Shown: positions 7,820-16,217 of the stretch, one piece after another
Numbering within the stretch: position 1 is the first letter of the stretch
How the letters are laid out: every line of letters starts with the position of its first letter
NCBI GenBank assembly: GCA_042219835.1
Contig: JBHJMN010000007.1
Span: 1-64,000 of the forward strand
Direction of reading: 5' to 3'
Source: Paenibacillus_G elgii_A
Lineage (GTDB): Bacteria > Bacillota > Bacilli > Paenibacillales > NBRC-103111
DNA: 64,000 bases
Made by a program: the position numbers and the translations under genes
Notes under the pieces: generated by a model
What the model was told of the DNA's origin: nothing
What the model saw: only the letters and a program-made list of their open reading frames with translations
Database searches by the model: none

Positions 7820-8812
7820 ATGGATACGTCCCTTATTTCAATTTTCTTGCTGGCAGCCGTCGTTATTATCGCGCTGTCCGTATTTTTTACGTTTGTCCCG
7901 GTCATGCTGTGGATTTCCGCGCTGGCGTCCGGGGTGCGGATCGGCATCATTACGCTCGTGGCGATGCGGTTGCGCCGGGTCATTCCGAGCCGGATCGTCA
8001 ATCCGATGATCAAAGCGACCAAGGCCGGACTGGATCTAACCATTAACCAGCTGGAAAGCCACTTCTTGGCCGGCGGTAATGTCGACCGGGTAGTCAATGC
8101 GTTGATCGCGGCGCACCGCGCCAACATTCATCTAGAATTCGAGCGTGCGGCGGCGATCGATCTGGCCGGCCGCGACGTGCTTCAGGCTGTGCAGATGAGC
8201 GTCAACCCGCGAGTGATCGAAACGCCGGTCGTCTCTGCCGTCGCCAAAGACGGGATCGAAGTGAAGGTTATCGCACGGGTGACGGTGCGCACCAACCTCG
8301 ACCGGCTGGTCGGGGGCGCAGGAGAAGAAACGATCATCGCCCGTGTCGGCGAAGGGATCGTCACCACAGTAGGTTCCAGCGGCTCGCACAAGGACGTGCT
8401 TGAAAACCCGGATATGATTTCCCGGACGGTACTGGGCAAAGGGCTGGATGCCGGTACGGCGTTTGAGATTTTGTCCATCGATATTGCGGATGTGGACGTA
8501 GGCAAAAACATCGGGGCGCATTTGCAAACGGAGCAAGCGGAAGCCGACAAGCGGATTGCGCAGGCGAAAGCGGAAGAGCGCCGCGCAATGGCCGTTGCCC
8601 AAGAGCAGGAGATGAAGGCGAAGGTCGTAGAGATGAAAGCGAAGGTTGTGGAAGCCGAATCCGAAGTGCCGCTCGCGATGGCGGAAGCGCTGCGTGAAGG
8701 CAAGCTCGGCGTCATGGATTACATGAACCTTAAGAACATCGACGCGGATACGCAAATGCGCTCCAGCCTCGGCAAAATGAACGAGCCGGGCAAAAACGAC
8801 GACAATGCCTGA
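7820..8812 (+). CDS. floA: Flotillin-like protein FloA
   Basis: The 330-residue protein has an N-terminal membrane hairpin or helix (about residues 5-45), an SPFH/band-7-like domain, then an Ala/Glu/Lys-rich helical region with EAESEV repeats that drives oligomerisation. Flotillins organise functional membrane microdomains. The ATG at 7820 has AAAGGAGGA 9 bases upstream. It sits 52 bases after the NfeD-type gene and both are probably one transcript. Confidence 0.95.
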   Translation: MDTSLISIFLLAAVVIIALSVFFTFVPVMLWISALASGVRIGIITLVAMRLRRVIPSRIVNPMIKATKAGLDLTINQLESHFLAGGNVDRVVNALIAAHRANIHLEFERAAAIDLAGRDVLQAVQMSVNPRVIETPVVSAVAKDGIEVKVIARVTVRTNLDRLVGGAGEETIIARVGEGIVTTVGSSGSHKDVLENPDMISRTVLGKGLDAGTAFEILSIDIADVDVGKNIGAHLQTEQAEADKRIAQAKAEERRAMAVAQEQEMKAKVVEMKAKVVEAESEVPLAMAEALREGKLGVMDYMNLKNIDADTQMRSSLGKMNEPGKNDDNA

Positions 8813-8846
8813 TAACCTTCAGCCGGGCGGAAAGGCGGGATAACCG

Positions 8847-9350
8847 ATGCGTACCATCTTGGATCTGATATTGAGCAACTGGTTTGTCGTCGTTATTTTG
8901 TATATCGTTTTAAGCGGCATCGTGAAAAAATTAAAGACCGGCGGCATGAGCGGGCAAGGCGTTCCGCAGCCGCAAAGAAGAACGCCGAAAGGCAGCATGC
9001 CGCCCTTCGGTGGCGACGGCTCCGGCTGGCCGGGCTCGGCCAAGCCGATGCCTAAGGCACAGCCGGTCCAAGCGCGGCCAGCTGCTTCGGGCAGCGTCCG
9101 CCCGCAGCCGGCCGAAATGGACCGCCGCAGGTCGCAGCGGGCACCTCTGCCCGAGGATGTCGCTGTGGCTTCTCCGGTGCCCGAGCAGCCATCTGCGGCC
9201 GCTGCAGCGTTTCCTTCCGCCGAGCCAAGGGGCTCGGGCGAAAGCGCATCCGCTGCCTTCGGCGGCTTAACGCCGCAGGATGCGGCGCGCGGTGTGCTGT
9301 GGGCCGAGATTCTCGGCCCTCCGCGGGCCAAACGCCCCTTCCGTCGTTAA
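8847..9350 (+). CDS. Single-pass membrane protein with Pro-rich tail, unknown
   Basis: This 167-residue protein has one N-terminal membrane helix (about residues 5-24) and a basic stop-transfer region (KKLKTG). The rest is a low-complexity Pro/Gly/Ala-rich tail, predicted disordered. It occupies the position of yqfB in B. subtilis, between floA and yqfC, but I see no similarity to claim. The context suggests an envelope role. Its GC is higher than that of its neighbours because of the Pro/Ala content. A terminator follows, separating it from yqfC. Confidence 0.7.
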   Translation: MRTILDLILSNWFVVVILYIVLSGIVKKLKTGGMSGQGVPQPQRRTPKGSMPPFGGDGSGWPGSAKPMPKAQPVQARPAASGSVRPQPAEMDRRRSQRAPLPEDVAVASPVPEQPSAAAAAFPSAEPRGSGESASAAFGGLTPQDAARGVLWAEILGPPRAKRPFRR

Positions 9351-9361
9351 TCGTTCATACG

Positions 9362-9413
9362 AAGCGTCTTCCTTTCGATCCCGGTTTCCGGGATTCGCGG
9401 GAAGGCGCTTTTT
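9362..9413 (+). terminator. Intrinsic terminator before yqfC
   Basis: A long stem: AAGCGTCTTCC pairs with GGAAGGCGCTT through an inner perfect ATCCCGG/CCGGGAT hairpin, followed by TTTTT. Confidence 0.85.
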
Positions 9414-9446
9414 GCTGTGGCCGAGAGGAGCATGCCGCGTACCAGG

Positions 9447-9474
9447 TCATATTTTCCAATTCCCGGCATAAGGT
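9447..9474 (+). promoter_or_regulatory. Sigma-E-like promoter for yqfC-yqfD
   Basis: TCATATT (9447-9453), a 13-base spacer and CATAAGGT (9467-9474) resemble the mother-cell sigma-E consensus. The yqfCD genes of B. subtilis are known to be sigma-E dependent, which supports the reading. Confidence 0.55.
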
Positions 9475-9519
9475 GTAAATAGCCGTGTTATGCTTTTTGG
9501 ACTGCGGAGGAGGTTGACT

Positions 9520-9798
9520 ATGCGAAAGCTGACCCGCCGATTCAATCAATTGACCGCCAAATTACTCGACCTGCCGCAGGATGTCGTAATGGACTTGCCC
9601 CGAATAACGATGATCGGAAACCGGCAGCTTTATATCGAAAATCACCGCGGCGTATTGCATTTTTCCAATGAGGTGCTCAAGCTGGCGTTGACGGCAGGGC
9701 GGGTGGAGGTGTACGGCTCGGAGCTTGTGATCCGCGCCATCTTGACGGAAGAAGTGTTCATCGAAGGCATGATCCGCGATATCAAATATATTCCGTAG
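9520..9798 (+). CDS. yqfC: Sporulation protein YqfC
   Basis: The 92-residue protein fits the YqfC family (LDLPQDVVMDLPRITMIGN near the N-terminus; IEGMIRDI near the end). It is produced in the mother cell and encoded with yqfD in B. subtilis. The ATG at 9520 has GGAGGAGG 6 bases upstream. The stop is 21 bases before yqfD and both share the sigma-E-like promoter. Molecular function is unknown. Confidence 0.9.
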   Translation: MRKLTRRFNQLTAKLLDLPQDVVMDLPRITMIGNRQLYIENHRGVLHFSNEVLKLALTAGRVEVYGSELVIRAILTEEVFIEGMIRDIKYIP

Positions 9799-9819
9799 CC
9801 CGGAAAGGAGAAGTCGATC

Positions 9820-11001
9820 GTGAAATCTTCGTATATCCAACACCTGCGAGGCTTTGTTCGGGTCGAAGTAAAAGGCGGGCAGCTCGAAAAGCTGCTGAAC
9901 CGTATGACGGAGCGGCAGATGGCCGTCTGGGACATCCAGTATACGGCGGAAAATAAAGCCGAGCTGTCGATCACGATCCGCGACTTTTTCCGGCTTCGCC
10001 CGCTATTGAAGGAGACAGGCTCTCGCACCCGGATTCGCCAGAAACAGGGGTTTCCTTTTTGGTTAGACAAGCTGGAAAAACGAAAATTTTTTGCCCTGGG
10101 CGTGCTTGCTTTTGTTATCGGAATCTATGTGCTGTCCTCGCTCGTATGGCATGTTCGCGTAGAAGGCAACGAGAAGCTGGGCCAGGAGCAGATCCTGCAA
10201 GCCGCGAAGCAGGAAGGCATCTACAAGCTGCAGTGGAAATTCCGCTTGAAAGACCCGGCCGAGCTGTCCCGGGCGCTGCAGCGGGAGCTGCCGGGTACCG
10301 CTTGGGTCGGTGTGGAGGTAAGCGGGACGCATGTGATTATTAAGGTCGTCGAATCGACCGTGCCCGATACCCCCCCGCTCCTTAGCCCGAGGCATCTGGT
10401 CGCTTCCAAGAGCGCATTGGTCACGGAAATTTTCGCCGAAAAGGGCAGGCCGCTTGTTAAGCCGAATACGTACGTGCGCAAAGGAGACATATTGATATCC
10501 GGCATCATCGGCGTCGAGGCCAACCAGCAGAGTGTTGTCGCCGCGGGTAAGGTTAAGGGAATTGTGTGGTACAAGCCAACCGTCGAAGTGCCGCTTACGC
10601 TCCAGTACAAGACCTATACGGGCGAAACGAAAAACCGCTCGTACCTCGTCCTGGGCAGCCGCGGCCTTCAGCTAAGCGGCTACGGGAAAATTCCGTTCGA
10701 GCAGTACGAAACGGTCCCCGATCGGAAAACGCTCAGCTGGCGGGGCTACACGCTCCCGATCGGATGGCTCAGCGAAAAGCTGCTGGAGGTGCAGATCATC
10801 GAGCAGACAGTTGACCCGAAAGAAGCTGCGGAGCTCGGTATTGAGCAAGCCAAAGCGCAAATTTTGTCGGCGGCGGGCAGCGATTCGCGTGTCGTTTCGG
10901 AAAAAATTTTGCATGAAAAGGCGGAGAATGGTAAAGTTTATATGGAAGTACTTTTGGAAGTGGAAGAACCGATCGCAACCGAACAACCGATCGTCCCATA
11001 A
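9820..11001 (+). CDS. yqfD: Sporulation protein YqfD (stage IV)
   Basis: The 393-residue protein has a soluble N-terminal region, one membrane helix at about residues 87-107, and a large domain beyond it, as in YqfD. It is needed for the engulfed spore stage in B. subtilis. The start is GTG 9820 with AAAGGAG 9 bases upstream. No terminator follows directly; the next 256 bases contain a large hairpin element ahead of phoH. Confidence 0.9.
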   Translation: MKSSYIQHLRGFVRVEVKGGQLEKLLNRMTERQMAVWDIQYTAENKAELSITIRDFFRLRPLLKETGSRTRIRQKQGFPFWLDKLEKRKFFALGVLAFVIGIYVLSSLVWHVRVEGNEKLGQEQILQAAKQEGIYKLQWKFRLKDPAELSRALQRELPGTAWVGVEVSGTHVIIKVVESTVPDTPPLLSPRHLVASKSALVTEIFAEKGRPLVKPNTYVRKGDILISGIIGVEANQQSVVAAGKVKGIVWYKPTVEVPLTLQYKTYTGETKNRSYLVLGSRGLQLSGYGKIPFEQYETVPDRKTLSWRGYTLPIGWLSEKLLEVQIIEQTVDPKEAAELGIEQAKAQILSAAGSDSRVVSEKILHEKAENGKVYMEVLLEVEEPIATEQPIVP

Positions 11002-11015
11002 AGACTACTGACGGA

Positions 11016-11218
11016 GCGGTTTACGGCCGGAAGGTTTTTTAGCAGTCGTGTCTTGGCCTTGGGTGGAGAGCGATATAACTGCCGGAGAGTTTACGTGCCG
11101 CCTTTGAATTCGGATTCTACCCGATTATCTATTATTCTTAGAATCCGAGTTCAACAGCGGCCGCAGGCAGTTATAGTCGTCTCAGAGCCTAAGGCCCGCA
11201 CATAGGATGCTAAACCGC
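11016..11218. other. Nested inverted-repeat element between yqfD and phoH
   Basis: Three nested helices can form between 11074 and 11175: TATAACTGCC/GGCAGTTATA (10 bp), GCCGC/GCGGC (5 bp), and a 14-bp arm at 11106-11119 with 11138-11152 containing one G-U pair. A further pair GCGGTTTA (11016-11023)/TAAACCGC (11211-11218) could enclose them. It could be a structured 5' leader of phoH or a small non-autonomous inverted-repeat element. There is no long T run after it. Confidence 0.55.
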
Positions 11219-11258
11219 CTTCCCGCCGAAAACCCGGAGGAGAGATTAAGCCCTGTAC

Positions 11259-12221
11259 ATGGATCAACAGACCACCGTAAAAGTTACACTCAAAAATACG
11301 GCCGAAGCCCTCGCGCTCTTCGGGCCGCAGGACAAATTCCTGCACCTGATCGAGCAGCATACGCAGGCCGCCATCTTTACCCGCGAGGAAGAGATCGTCA
11401 TCCAGGGCCAACCGGCCGATACGGCGCGCCTTGAGCAGCTGTTCACCGTGCTGCTGGAGCTGATCCGCAACCAATACGCGCTGACGGAGCGGGATATTCA
11501 TTACGCGATTGACTTGGCCAAAGAGATGAAGGCCGATCAGCTGCTCGATTTGTTTAAAGGCGAAATCGCCCTTACCCACAAAGGCAAGCCAATTCGCATC
11601 AAGACGATCGGGCAGAAGCAGTATGTCAACGAAATTAAGAAAAAAGATATCGTCTTCGGGATCGGGCCGGCCGGCACGGGCAAAACGTACATCGCCGTCG
11701 TGCTCGCCGTCTCCGCGCTCAAGGAAGGCAAAGTGAAGCGGATCGTACTGACGAGACCCGCGGTCGAAGCGGGCGAGAGCCTCGGCTTTTTGCCCGGTGA
11801 TCTGCAGGAAAAGGTTGACCCCTATTTGCGTCCATTGTATGATGCTCTTAACGACGTGCTCGGGCCGGAGCAGGTGCTCAAATCACTGGAGCGCGGCCTC
11901 ATCGAGATCGCCCCGCTCGCCTATATGCGCGGCCGGACGCTCGACGATTCGTTCATTATTTTGGACGAAGCGCAAAATACGACGCCGGAGCAGATGAAGA
12001 TGTTTTTGACGCGCCTCGGATTCGGATCGAAGATGGTCATCACCGGCGACGTGACGCAGATCGACCTCCCGCGGGGCAAATCGTCGGGGCTGGTGGAGGC
12101 GCAGCGCATCCTTGCGAACATTGAAGAGCTTGGATTTATCCAGTTTGCCGAGCAGGATGTTGTCAGACATTCATTGGTGCAAAAAATCATCATGGCCTAT
12201 AATGAGGACAAAGAAGGCTGA
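11259..12221 (+). CDS. phoH: PhoH family P-loop ATPase
   Basis: The 320-residue protein has a short N-terminal RNA-binding-like region, then the PhoH ATPase core with Walker A GPAGTGKT and Walker B FIILDEAQN, and the motif GDVTQIDLP. It is a putative nucleotide-hydrolysing helicase-like protein; in B. subtilis it precedes pgpH and ybeY, and a role in RNA metabolism is inferred. The GGAGGAGAG sequence lies 16 bases before ATG 11259, which is long. A CTG at 11253 would be better spaced, so the exact start is uncertain. A TAA at 11247 limits the frame. Confidence 0.93.
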   Translation: MDQQTTVKVTLKNTAEALALFGPQDKFLHLIEQHTQAAIFTREEEIVIQGQPADTARLEQLFTVLLELIRNQYALTERDIHYAIDLAKEMKADQLLDLFKGEIALTHKGKPIRIKTIGQKQYVNEIKKKDIVFGIGPAGTGKTYIAVVLAVSALKEGKVKRIVLTRPAVEAGESLGFLPGDLQEKVDPYLRPLYDALNDVLGPEQVLKSLERGLIEIAPLAYMRGRTLDDSFIILDEAQNTTPEQMKMFLTRLGFGSKMVITGDVTQIDLPRGKSSGLVEAQRILANIEELGFIQFAEQDVVRHSLVQKIIMAYNEDKEG

Positions 12222-12241
12222 GGAAGGGCTGACCTTTCGTC

Positions 12242-14527
12242 ATGAACAACCGCGTTTCCATTCAAGGCAAATTTCAATACCGGCTTGCCGGCTGGAGATA
12301 CAGCGCCATCGTGCGCTTTCTTCTGTTTTTAGCGCTTGCCGTCGTGTTTTACGTCGCTCTGCTGCAGCGGATTGTCCCGCAGACGTATGACATTCAGTTG
12401 GGAAGCGTTACGGAGAAGGATATTTTGGCCCCCAGGGCGATTGCGAACGAAGTAGCAACGGAAAAAGCGAAGGAAGAAGCGGCCGTACGGGTGCAGCCGG
12501 TCTATAAGATCGCCTCGCTGCGAAACGAAGCGGCGGTCGAAGCGATTTTTGAGAAGCTGCAGCAGATCAACAGCGATGCCGAGGTTTCCGTTGCGGACAA
12601 AGTCAACATTTACAAAACGGTCATTCCGACGATCATTCAGGACCATTTGGACCGCCAGACCAAGAGCTTCACGGATAGCGGTCAATATAATGACCTGTTA
12701 CTGGCGGAAATGCGCAAAAGCATCCGCGAGCAGCAGTACCGGATTCCGGAGGAATCGTTCTACAAAATTCCACGGCTCGCCAAAGAAGATCTGACCGCCA
12801 TGGAACCCGTGGCGAAAGAGATCGTCGTCAAGTTGATGAGCGACCAGATTACGGATGCGCAGACGGCCAGAGTCAAGGTACCGGAATTGGTGAATTCTTC
12901 GACGCTGACCAAGAACAATGCGCGTGAGCTGGTTCAGGAGCTCGTGCGGGCGGCGCTTTCGCCGAACAAATTTTACGACCAAAAAGGAACCGAGGAAGCC
13001 AAGGGACACGCGCGCGACAATGTTAAGCAGGTGATGATCAACAAAAACGAAGTGCTGGTTCCCAAGGGCGAAAAAGTAACGGAAGAACTGTATCAACGTT
13101 TGGCTTCGCTCGATTTGCTGAAGGACGAAGCCAGCTATTGGCCGAATCTTGGACTCTTTTTATTTATCGTCTTATGCTGCCTGTTTTTGTATATGTATGT
13201 CAGACAAAGCTCGCTCCCGATCAATCAGAATAACGCTCAGTTGTTCATGTACGTGCTGATCGTCGTCTTGACGATTGCCGGGATGAAGCTCTTCTCACTG
13301 CTGCAAAATTTGGATTATCCGTATATCGGCTACTTGGCCCCGACGGCGATGGCCGCCATGATGGTGACGATTTTGCTCAATTCGCATCTTGCTTTTGTAA
13401 CCGCGGTCGTTTTGAGCGTCATTTCCAGCGTCATTTTTAACTCGGATCATCTGCAGTCGTTCGAATTCAAATACGGCTTGTTGACGTTGACCAGCTCATT
13501 TGCGGCGATTTTCTCGATTCAGCGGGCTAGCCAGCGCTCCTCAATCCTGAAAGCGGGGATGATGGTATCGCTGTTCGCTGTGGCGCTCGTATCCGCGCTG
13601 CTGCTGCTCGAAGATCACGAAACGAGAAAGAACGTGCTGTTTGCCGCTTCGTTCGCCTTAGGGAGCGGACTGCTAACCGCCGTGTTTGTTATGGGCCTGC
13701 TGCCGTTTTTCGAAGTCGCCTTCGGCATTTTGTCGCCGCTCAAGCTGGTCGAGCTTTCCAACCCGAACCATCCGCTGCTGCGCAAGCTGCTGACCGAGAC
13801 TCCTGGAACCTACCATCACAGCATCATGGTCGGCAACTTGTCGGAAGCTGCGGCCGTCGCGATCGGCGCCGACGGGCTGCTCTGTCGGGTCGGAGCCTAT
13901 TATCACGATATCGGGAAGACGAAGCGGCCGAGTTATTTTATCGAGAATCAGTCGCATTCGGAAAACCCGCACGACAAAATCGAGCCGGCGCTGAGCAAAT
14001 CGATCATTATAGCCCATGCGCGCGACGGCGTCGAAATGTTGAAGGATCATAACATTCCGAAGCCGATCCGCGATATTGCGGAACAGCACCACGGCACGAC
14101 CTTGCTGCAATTTTTTTATCATAAAGCGAAAAAGCTCGCCGAAGAACGTCAGGAGAAGCCGCCGGGGGAGATGGAGTACCGCTATCCCGGTCCGAAAGCC
14201 CAGACGAAGGAGGCGGCGATTGTCGGCATCGCCGATTGCGTTGAGGCGGCCGTCCGATCCCTGCGCAATCCGACCGTCGAACAGATCGACTCGATGGTGC
14301 GCAAAATTATTAAAAACCGGGTTGACGACGGCCAGTTTAACGAATGCGATCTGACCATCAAGGAGCTGGATCAGATCGTTAAGATTTTGAACGAAACGCT
14401 GCTTGGCATTTTCCACTCGCGAATCGAATATCCTGCGGATATGCCTGAGCCTAAGACGGCGGAGAAGCAGGGAAAGACGAAGCTTGAAGCGAAGATGTCC
14501 GAAACGAAGAAAGAGGTGAAGCCATGA
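12242..14527 (+). CDS. pgpH: Cyclic-di-AMP phosphodiesterase PgpH (7TM-HD protein)
   Basis: This 761-residue membrane enzyme hydrolyses c-di-AMP to pApA. It has an N-terminal helix, an extracellular 7TM-HDED domain (about residues 50-290), seven membrane helices (about 295-495) and a cytosolic HD domain. The HD metal motif is in YYHDIGK, with an upstream conserved TYHHSIMVGNL and a downstream EQHHGTTL. A Lys/Glu/Thr-rich tail ends the protein. It overlaps ybeY by 4 bases (ATGA), as expected for coupled translation. Full length for the family. Confidence 0.95.
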   Translation: MNNRVSIQGKFQYRLAGWRYSAIVRFLLFLALAVVFYVALLQRIVPQTYDIQLGSVTEKDILAPRAIANEVATEKAKEEAAVRVQPVYKIASLRNEAAVEAIFEKLQQINSDAEVSVADKVNIYKTVIPTIIQDHLDRQTKSFTDSGQYNDLLLAEMRKSIREQQYRIPEESFYKIPRLAKEDLTAMEPVAKEIVVKLMSDQITDAQTARVKVPELVNSSTLTKNNARELVQELVRAALSPNKFYDQKGTEEAKGHARDNVKQVMINKNEVLVPKGEKVTEELYQRLASLDLLKDEASYWPNLGLFLFIVLCCLFLYMYVRQSSLPINQNNAQLFMYVLIVVLTIAGMKLFSLLQNLDYPYIGYLAPTAMAAMMVTILLNSHLAFVTAVVLSVISSVIFNSDHLQSFEFKYGLLTLTSSFAAIFSIQRASQRSSILKAGMMVSLFAVALVSALLLLEDHETRKNVLFAASFALGSGLLTAVFVMGLLPFFEVAFGILSPLKLVELSNPNHPLLRKLLTETPGTYHHSIMVGNLSEAAAVAIGADGLLCRVGAYYHDIGKTKRPSYFIENQSHSENPHDKIEPALSKSIIIAHARDGVEMLKDHNIPKPIRDIAEQHHGTTLLQFFYHKAKKLAEERQEKPPGEMEYRYPGPKAQTKEAAIVGIADCVEAAVRSLRNPTVEQIDSMVRKIIKNRVDDGQFNECDLTIKELDQIVKILNETLLGIFHSRIEYPADMPEPKTAEKQGKTKLEAKMSETKKEVKP

Positions 14528-15084
14528 GCCTGAAGCTTTCATGGAACAGCGATCAAACCGCTTACGAGATAACGCCGGCTCTCATCGAGAGGCTGGAAAC
14601 GCTGCTTCGCCTTGCCGGCAAGCAGGAAGAGGTTCCGGATGGCGAAGTGGCGTTGACGTTCGTCGACGACGCGGCCATTCAAGAGCTTAACAAGCAATAC
14701 CGGGGACTGGATAAGCCGACGGACGTGCTTTCGTTTGCCATGCGGGAAATGGGCGCAGACGAAATCGAGATCATTTATGGCGACGACGGCTTCGAGGAAG
14801 TGGAGTACGCGGACGAGACGGGCGGAGAAAAGTCCGGGACGGCGGAGGACGATGATAGCGACGACGACGGCTATGAAGAGCCGCTCGGCGATATTATCAT
14901 CTCGGTGCCGCGGGCAATCGTCCAGGCGGACGAATACGGCCATTCCGTCGAGCGGGAGCTTGGATTTCTGTTCGTTCACGGCTTTCTGCATTTGATCGGT
15001 TACGATCATCAGGACGAGGAAGAAGAGAAGGTCATGTTTGGCAAGCAGGAGCAAATTTTACAGCAGGCGGGATTGACGCGGTGA
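14524..15084 (+). CDS. ybeY: Endoribonuclease YbeY (16S rRNA maturation)
   Basis: The 186-residue protein carries the zinc-binding motif HGFLHLIGYDHQ (HxxxHxxxxxH) and the upstream motif YRGLDKPTDVLSFAM. YbeY matures the 3' end of 16S rRNA and takes part in ribosome quality control. It is longer than usual (about 150-165 aa) because of an acidic insert of roughly 40 residues between LSFAM and LGDI, rich in Asp/Glu and including DDDSDDDGYEEP. It overlaps pgpH by ATGA and dgkA by GTGA. Confidence 0.94.
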   Translation: MSLKLSWNSDQTAYEITPALIERLETLLRLAGKQEEVPDGEVALTFVDDAAIQELNKQYRGLDKPTDVLSFAMREMGADEIEIIYGDDGFEEVEYADETGGEKSGTAEDDDSDDDGYEEPLGDIIISVPRAIVQADEYGHSVERELGFLFVHGFLHLIGYDHQDEEEEKVMFGKQEQILQQAGLTR

Positions 15085-15779
15085 AGCAGCCGGTCAAATG
15101 GCAGCGCAGCTTTCGGTATGCTTACGAAGGCGTCAAATACGCCCTCGCGACCCAGCGGAACATGAAATTTCATTTTTTCGCCGCGTTGGTCATCCTGGCG
15201 CTTGCCTTGTTCTTCGGCCTGCCGAAGACGGATATTCTATTTATTTTACTCGCCGTGACGCTCATGATCGTGACGGAATTGATCAACACCGCCGTGGAAA
15301 AGACGGTCGATCTGGCGATGCCCGACCTGCATCCATTGGCCAAAATCGCGAAGGACGTGGCCGCCGCTTCCGTATTGGTCACGGCAGTGTTTGCCGCCGT
15401 AACGGGAATGATCGTATTTTACGATCCGATCGAACGGCTCATTCAAACCGGCCGGGCGGGAGGCTACCCCATCACCGCGGGAGCGGTATGGATTTTACTT
15501 TGCTTGGTCATCCTGACAGTGATTGTGGTGCAGACCCGCTTTTCCTCCAAAGGAAATGGGGTGAAGCCGAGCCTGCTGACTGCCGTCGCTTTTGCAGTCG
15601 CCGCTCTGATCGCCTGCCGGGTTCAAGATACGCTTGTCGCATTGCTGGGTTTTTTGTTGGCTACGGTACTGCTGCTGGCGCTTCACGACAAACGCAAGCG
15701 GCCTTTCGGTTCGCTGCTGCTCGGTGCGCTGCTTGGCGGATTCATTACGGTATTGGCCTATTATTTATATCCCATGTAG
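15081..15779 (+). CDS. dgkA: DgkA-type lipid kinase with extra C-terminal membrane region
   Basis: The N-terminal 120 residues are the prokaryotic diacylglycerol/undecaprenol kinase fold: a basic amphipathic start (SFRYAYEGVKYAL), three membrane helices, and the motif ELINTAVEKTVDL with the catalytic Glu. In Gram-positives this enzyme phosphorylates undecaprenol for cell-wall lipid recycling. A further 110 residues add three to four hydrophobic helices with no PAP2 phosphatase motif that I can see. The GTG at 15081 overlaps the ybeY stop. A typical single-domain enzyme is about 125-135 aa. Confidence 0.9.
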   Translation: MKQPVKWQRSFRYAYEGVKYALATQRNMKFHFFAALVILALALFFGLPKTDILFILLAVTLMIVTELINTAVEKTVDLAMPDLHPLAKIAKDVAAASVLVTAVFAAVTGMIVFYDPIERLIQTGRAGGYPITAGAVWILLCLVILTVIVVQTRFSSKGNGVKPSLLTAVAFAVAALIACRVQDTLVALLGFLLATVLLLALHDKRKRPFGSLLLGALLGGFITVLAYYLYPM

Positions 15780-15800
15780 GTTGCGAAAGGGGAGCTTCTC

Positions 15801-16217
15801 TTGGAAAAAACGGAATTGATCGCATTGGCCAGAACGGCGAGAGAGCAGGCCTATACACCTTATTCCCATTTCAAAGTCGGCAGCGCTTTGCTGGATTCCA
15901 AAGGGCGGGTACATCTCGGCTGCAACGTGGAAAACGCCGCCTACGGACCGACGAACTGCGCCGAACGCACGGCGTTATTCCGCGCGATTGCGGACGGCGA
16001 ACAGGCGAAGTCGTTCCGGGCCATGGCGATTATCGGGGATACGCTTCAGCCGATTTCGCCTTGCGGCGTTTGCCGGCAGGTGCTGATCGAGCTGTGTCCG
16101 CCGGATATGCCGGTATATTTGGCAAATTTGAAAGGGGATATCAGCGAGACGACTGTAGCCGAGCTGCTTCCCGGTGCATTCACATCTTTAGATTTGGACG
16201 GAGGAACGATTGATTAA
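15801..16217 (+). CDS. cdd: Cytidine deaminase
   Basis: The 138-residue enzyme deaminates cytidine and deoxycytidine in pyrimidine salvage. It has the zinc site CAERTA, with the catalytic Glu, and PCGVCRQ. The substrate-binding motif FKVGSALL and the conserved NVENAAYG are present. It starts with TTG (15801) behind AAAGGGGAG. Its stop overlaps the era start (TAATG), so translation is probably coupled. Confidence 0.95.
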   Translation: MEKTELIALARTAREQAYTPYSHFKVGSALLDSKGRVHLGCNVENAAYGPTNCAERTALFRAIADGEQAKSFRAMAIIGDTLQPISPCGVCRQVLIELCPPDMPVYLANLKGDISETTVAELLPGAFTSLDLDGGTID

